Assembly (NCBI GenBank): GCA_964421595.1
Contig: CAYQXY010000019.1
Location: 24,276-88,275, forward strand
Origin: PXAP01 sp964421595
GTDB lineage: Bacteria > Bacteroidota > Bacteroidia > Bacteroidales > PUMT01
Direction: 5' to 3'
DNA: 64,000 nt
In this document: positions 61,873 through 64,000 of the stretch, in pieces
Numbering within the stretch: the stretch's first letter is position 1
How the letters are laid out: each line of letters opens with the position of its first letter
Program-made: the position numbers and the translations under genes
The notes under the pieces: generated by a model
Told to the model about the DNA's origin: nothing
The model's input: only the letters and a program-made list of their open reading frames with translations
Databases searched by the model: none

Positions 61873-62259
61873 CTATCGCTTACTGAACTGGAATTTCTTC
61901 CTGGCTTTCGGCTGTCCCGGTTTCTTTCTTTCAACCTCGCGCGGGTCGCGGGTAAGGAATCCATTGGCTTTTAATGCAGGTTTATTATCAGGATTAAGCT
62001 TTACAAGTGCACGGGCAATACCCAGTCTCAATGCTTCTGCCTGTCCTTTTACTCCGCCGCCGTCAAGATTAACCCTAAGGTCAAATTGACCGGCTAACTT
62101 TAGCAGATTCATAGGTTGTTCAACAACATACTGCAACTGCGGGTTAGGAAAATACTCCTTCATGTCACGGTGGTTGATGGTAATATTGCCTTGCCCGTCT
62201 TTAAGAATTACCCTTGCTACCGCAGCTTTTCTTCTACCTATTGAATTGATCACGTCCAT
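61873..62259 (-). CDS. rpsI: Ribosomal protein S9
   Basis: A 128-residue S9 with IGRRKAAVARVILKDGQG at the start, the GGGVKGQAEALRLGIARAL segment and a basic tail ending KARKKFQFSKR that reaches the P-site tRNA. It lies 9 bases after rplM, the universal rplM-rpsI pair, and 106 bases before rpsB. Confidence 0.97.
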   Translation of the reverse strand: MDVINSIGRRKAAVARVILKDGQGNITINHRDMKEYFPNPQLQYVVEQPMNLLKLAGQFDLRVNLDGGGVKGQAEALRLGIARALVKLNPDNKPALKANGFLTRDPREVERKKPGQPKARKKFQFSKR

Positions 62260-62268
62260 ATCTGTGAA

Positions 62269-62724
62269 TTACTTTATTGAACTAAAATTTACTGGTTGAG
62301 GTTTCTGAGCTTCATGTGGATGCTCATTTCCCGCATAAACATTAAGGTTTCTGAACATTTCGGCGCCTAAACGATTTTTCGGCAACATTCCTTTTATTGC
62401 TTTCTCAATAATTGCTCCCGGTTTTTTGGACATCATACGGGCAAAAGGCACTTTGCGTTGTCCCCCCGGATGGCCGGTATGATGTATATAGATTTTCTGA
62501 TCTGCTTTATTTCCTGTCAGCTTAATCTTTTCCGCGTTAATAACAATTACATAATCACCGCAATCTACATGAGGTGTAAAATCGGGTTTATGTTTGCCCC
62601 TTAAAATCATGGCAGCAATTGACGCTAAACGGCCAAGAACCTGGTCAGTAGCATCAATAATTACCCATTCCTTTTTAACTGTAGCCTTGTTGGCTGAAAC
62701 TGTTTTGTAGCTTAATGTATCCAT
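62269..62724 (-). CDS. rplM: Ribosomal protein L13
   Basis: A 151-residue L13 (KKEWVIIDATDQVLGRLAS, GDYVIVINAEKIKLTG, GMLPKNRLGAEMFRNL). It is first in the rplM-rpsI-rpsB-tsf run, behind a canonical Bacteroidota promoter. The length is typical. Confidence 0.97.
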   Translation of the reverse strand: MDTLSYKTVSANKATVKKEWVIIDATDQVLGRLASIAAMILRGKHKPDFTPHVDCGDYVIVINAEKIKLTGNKADQKIYIHHTGHPGGQRKVPFARMMSKKPGAIIEKAIKGMLPKNRLGAEMFRNLNVYAGNEHPHEAQKPQPVNFSSIK

Positions 62725-62790
62725 CTCTGATGGTAATATTTTGATTATTATCCTGATATTTGAAAAGTGACACCTTTATCAAATGGTCTG

Positions 62791-62820
62791 CAAAAATACA
62801 ACTATTTTTATTTATTCAAC
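62791..62820 (-). promoter_or_regulatory. Canonical Bacteroidota promoter for rplM-rpsI
   Basis: On the minus strand GTTG (62817-62820), 18 bases, then TATTTTTG (62791-62798) matches TTTG/TAnnTTTG very well. Transcription would start near 62784, 60 bases before the rplM ATG. Confidence 0.7.
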
Positions 62821-62892
62821 AATTTTATCAACAATTTTTTAAATAAGATCTGCCTGCTGCTGGCAATGATTAAAATATGCATCAAATTCAAT

Positions 62893-62900
62893 TACCTTTG
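62893..62900 (+). promoter_or_regulatory. Candidate -7 box for the O-antigen-ligase-like gene
   Basis: TACCTTTG is an exact TAnnTTTG match 100 bases before the ATG at 63001. The region about 18 bases upstream has no good TTG, so the call is tentative. Confidence 0.35.
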
Positions 62901-63000
62901 TACAAAAATTATCCTTCAGCCTTGTTCCGATAATTCAGGAATTTTTCAGTAAGAACAGGAATAATATAATTTAAAAAGATCAGTTATATTTTATTTGATC

Positions 63001-64000
63001 ATGGCTCGAAATTTTTCCATTTACCACTCATATATATATGTTGGCGGACTAATGCTTTTAGGTGCAAGTCTTGCACTTTCTCCCTTTCTGGTTACTCTCG
63101 CTCAAATTATACTGCTGGTAAACTGGCTCCTGGAGGGACAATTAAAAACCCGCCTATGGGAGGCATGGCATCGCAAAACAGTTTTCTTTTTCCTTCTGAT
63201 TTTCATCGTTCATATATTATGGCTAATTAACACCCGGGATTTTGCATATGCATTCAGGGACCTGAGAATCAAGCTTCCACTTCTTCTTCTCCCTCTTATT
63301 ATAGGAACAAGCAGAAACCTGAAAGTGAGTGAACTGAAAATGATCCTTCTGGCATTTATTGCAGGTGTTCTGGCAAGTTCAATTGTCAGTATTTACAGCT
63401 TGTCAACATCCAGTGTTCAGTTGGATGATATGCGGGGTATTTCAGTTTTTATATCACATATCAGGCTGTCATTGCTCGTTAACATAGCAATATTTAGTAT
63501 ATTATACCTGCTGATTACCGGCACATTTCAATGGCAGCGGACAATCCGCAACAGCATGTGGGTATCACTTGCGTGGCTTATGTTGTTTCTGTTTATACTG
63601 CAGTCAATAACCGGGATAATAATATTTATTATAACAGGGATACTATTTCTGTCAAGATTTTCATCAGAATTTGAAAAACGATACTGGTACATACGTTATC
63701 CCCTGCTTTATGGCTTTTCATCAATCGTTTTAATATTCTCAGTCTATACGATAATTGTAATTTTCTCATTTTTAAAGAAGCCTGTTGACGAAACACAACT
63801 AAAGACCCATACAGAATCAGGAGCAGAATACGTGCACTACCTCTCCAACAGACAAATTGAAAATGGCAATTATGTATGGATCAATATAAGTGAGCCTGAA
63901 TTGCAACAGGAATGGAACAGAAAAAGCAGTATTGAATATTACGGACAGGACCTTAAAGGACATGAATTGCGATATACTTTAATAAGGTATCTTGCTTCAC
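63001..64000 (+). CDS. O-antigen-ligase-like multi-pass membrane protein, partial
   Basis: The first 333 residues of a membrane protein that runs past the window. The ATG at 63001 opens MARNFSIYHSYIYVGGLMLL. At least eight hydrophobic segments follow, then a large soluble loop beginning near residue 260 (TESGAEYVHYLSNRQIENG, YGQDLKGHELRYTLIRYL). The many short helices followed by a large periplasmic loop are typical of the Wzy/WaaL O-antigen polymerase/ligase superfamily, which joins glycans to lipid A core or other acceptors. No specific motif confirms it. Confidence 0.7.
   Translation, partial: MARNFSIYHSYIYVGGLMLLGASLALSPFLVTLAQIILLVNWLLEGQLKTRLWEAWHRKTVFFFLLIFIVHILWLINTRDFAYAFRDLRIKLPLLLLPLIIGTSRNLKVSELKMILLAFIAGVLASSIVSIYSLSTSSVQLDDMRGISVFISHIRLSLLVNIAIFSILYLLITGTFQWQRTIRNSMWVSLAWLMLFLFILQSITGIIIFIITGILFLSRFSSEFEKRYWYIRYPLLYGFSSIVLIFSVYTIIVIFSFLKKPVDETQLKTHTESGAEYVHYLSNRQIENGNYVWINISEPELQQEWNRKSSIEYYGQDLKGHELRYTLIRYLAS

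Noticed and set aside
1..64000. tRNA, rRNA, insertion sequence or prophage genes
   Set aside because: I looked for TPsiC-arm-like GGTTCGAATCC patterns in the gaps, and for transposase or integrase motifs in the frames, and found none.

Overview
The window looks like a chromosomal segment of a Bacteroidota bacterium, most likely a Bacteroidales/Marinilabiliales-type genome. The evidence is a SusC/SusD pair, DUF4369-thioredoxin lipoproteins, an LpxH-type lipid A enzyme, an extended ribosomal protein S16, a mutL-rhomboid-rhomboid-endonuclease gene order, and several -7 boxes of the Bacteroidota form TAnnTTTG with a TTG/TTTG element about 18 bases upstream. A run of exactly 100 Ns (33180-33279) marks a scaffold gap. 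I see no tRNA, rRNA, CRISPR array, transposase or phage gene.

Layout. 1-871: 5' part of a sodium:solute symporter (minus). 1272-10401: a four-gene minus-strand glycogen operon, read as debranching enzyme, GT4 synthase, GH57 alpha-amylase-like enzyme, then a 1414-aa protein joining a eukaryote-like GT3 glycogen synthase to an alpha-glucan phosphorylase. 10653-13970: two TlpA-like lipoproteins (the second has lost its CxxC) and lpxH. 14638-21708: SusC, SusD, a plug-only TonB-type protein and a Tat-exported sugar isomerase-like protein. 21825-27279 (minus): membrane pyrophosphatase, YifB/ComM ATPase, a FISUMP lipoprotein and GmhA. 27545-32950: small membrane protein, mutL, two rhomboid proteases and an endonuclease/exonuclease/phosphatase protein. 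33297-36729 (minus): S9 peptidase and a PLP dehydratase. 37153-39681: dapD, a GT4 glycosyltransferase and tsaC. 40081-42856: a DUF2807 protein (minus) and a CapD-like nucleotide-sugar enzyme. 43008-44371 (minus): rpsP-rimM. 44566-48913: dnaE and trxA. 49390-57216: a LytS/LytTR two-component system followed by a TolC-RND efflux operon that ends in a PII-like gene. 57219-57821: remnants of lpxA and of an MCE/MlaD-type gene. 58336-62724 (minus): rplM-rpsI-rpsB-tsf and pyrH-frr. 63001-64000: start of an O-antigen-ligase-like membrane protein.

Functionally the window combines storage-glucan turnover, envelope biogenesis (LpxH, GmhA, CapD-like, glycosyltransferase, O-antigen-ligase-like), glycan uptake, translation and replication housekeeping, and a regulated efflux system. 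The least explained signals are non-coding. Two dispersed intergenic repeat families are present: family A at 14075-14246 and 39701-39975, and family B at 1017-1145, 42864-42900 and 48059-48235. Two family B copies begin exactly eight bases after a stop codon. A 65-bp tandem repeat runs into the assembly gap. The PII-like gene fused by a 4-base overlap to the efflux operon and the decayed lpxA beside it are the most interesting coding signals. I found no clear evidence of a wholly new multi-gene system.
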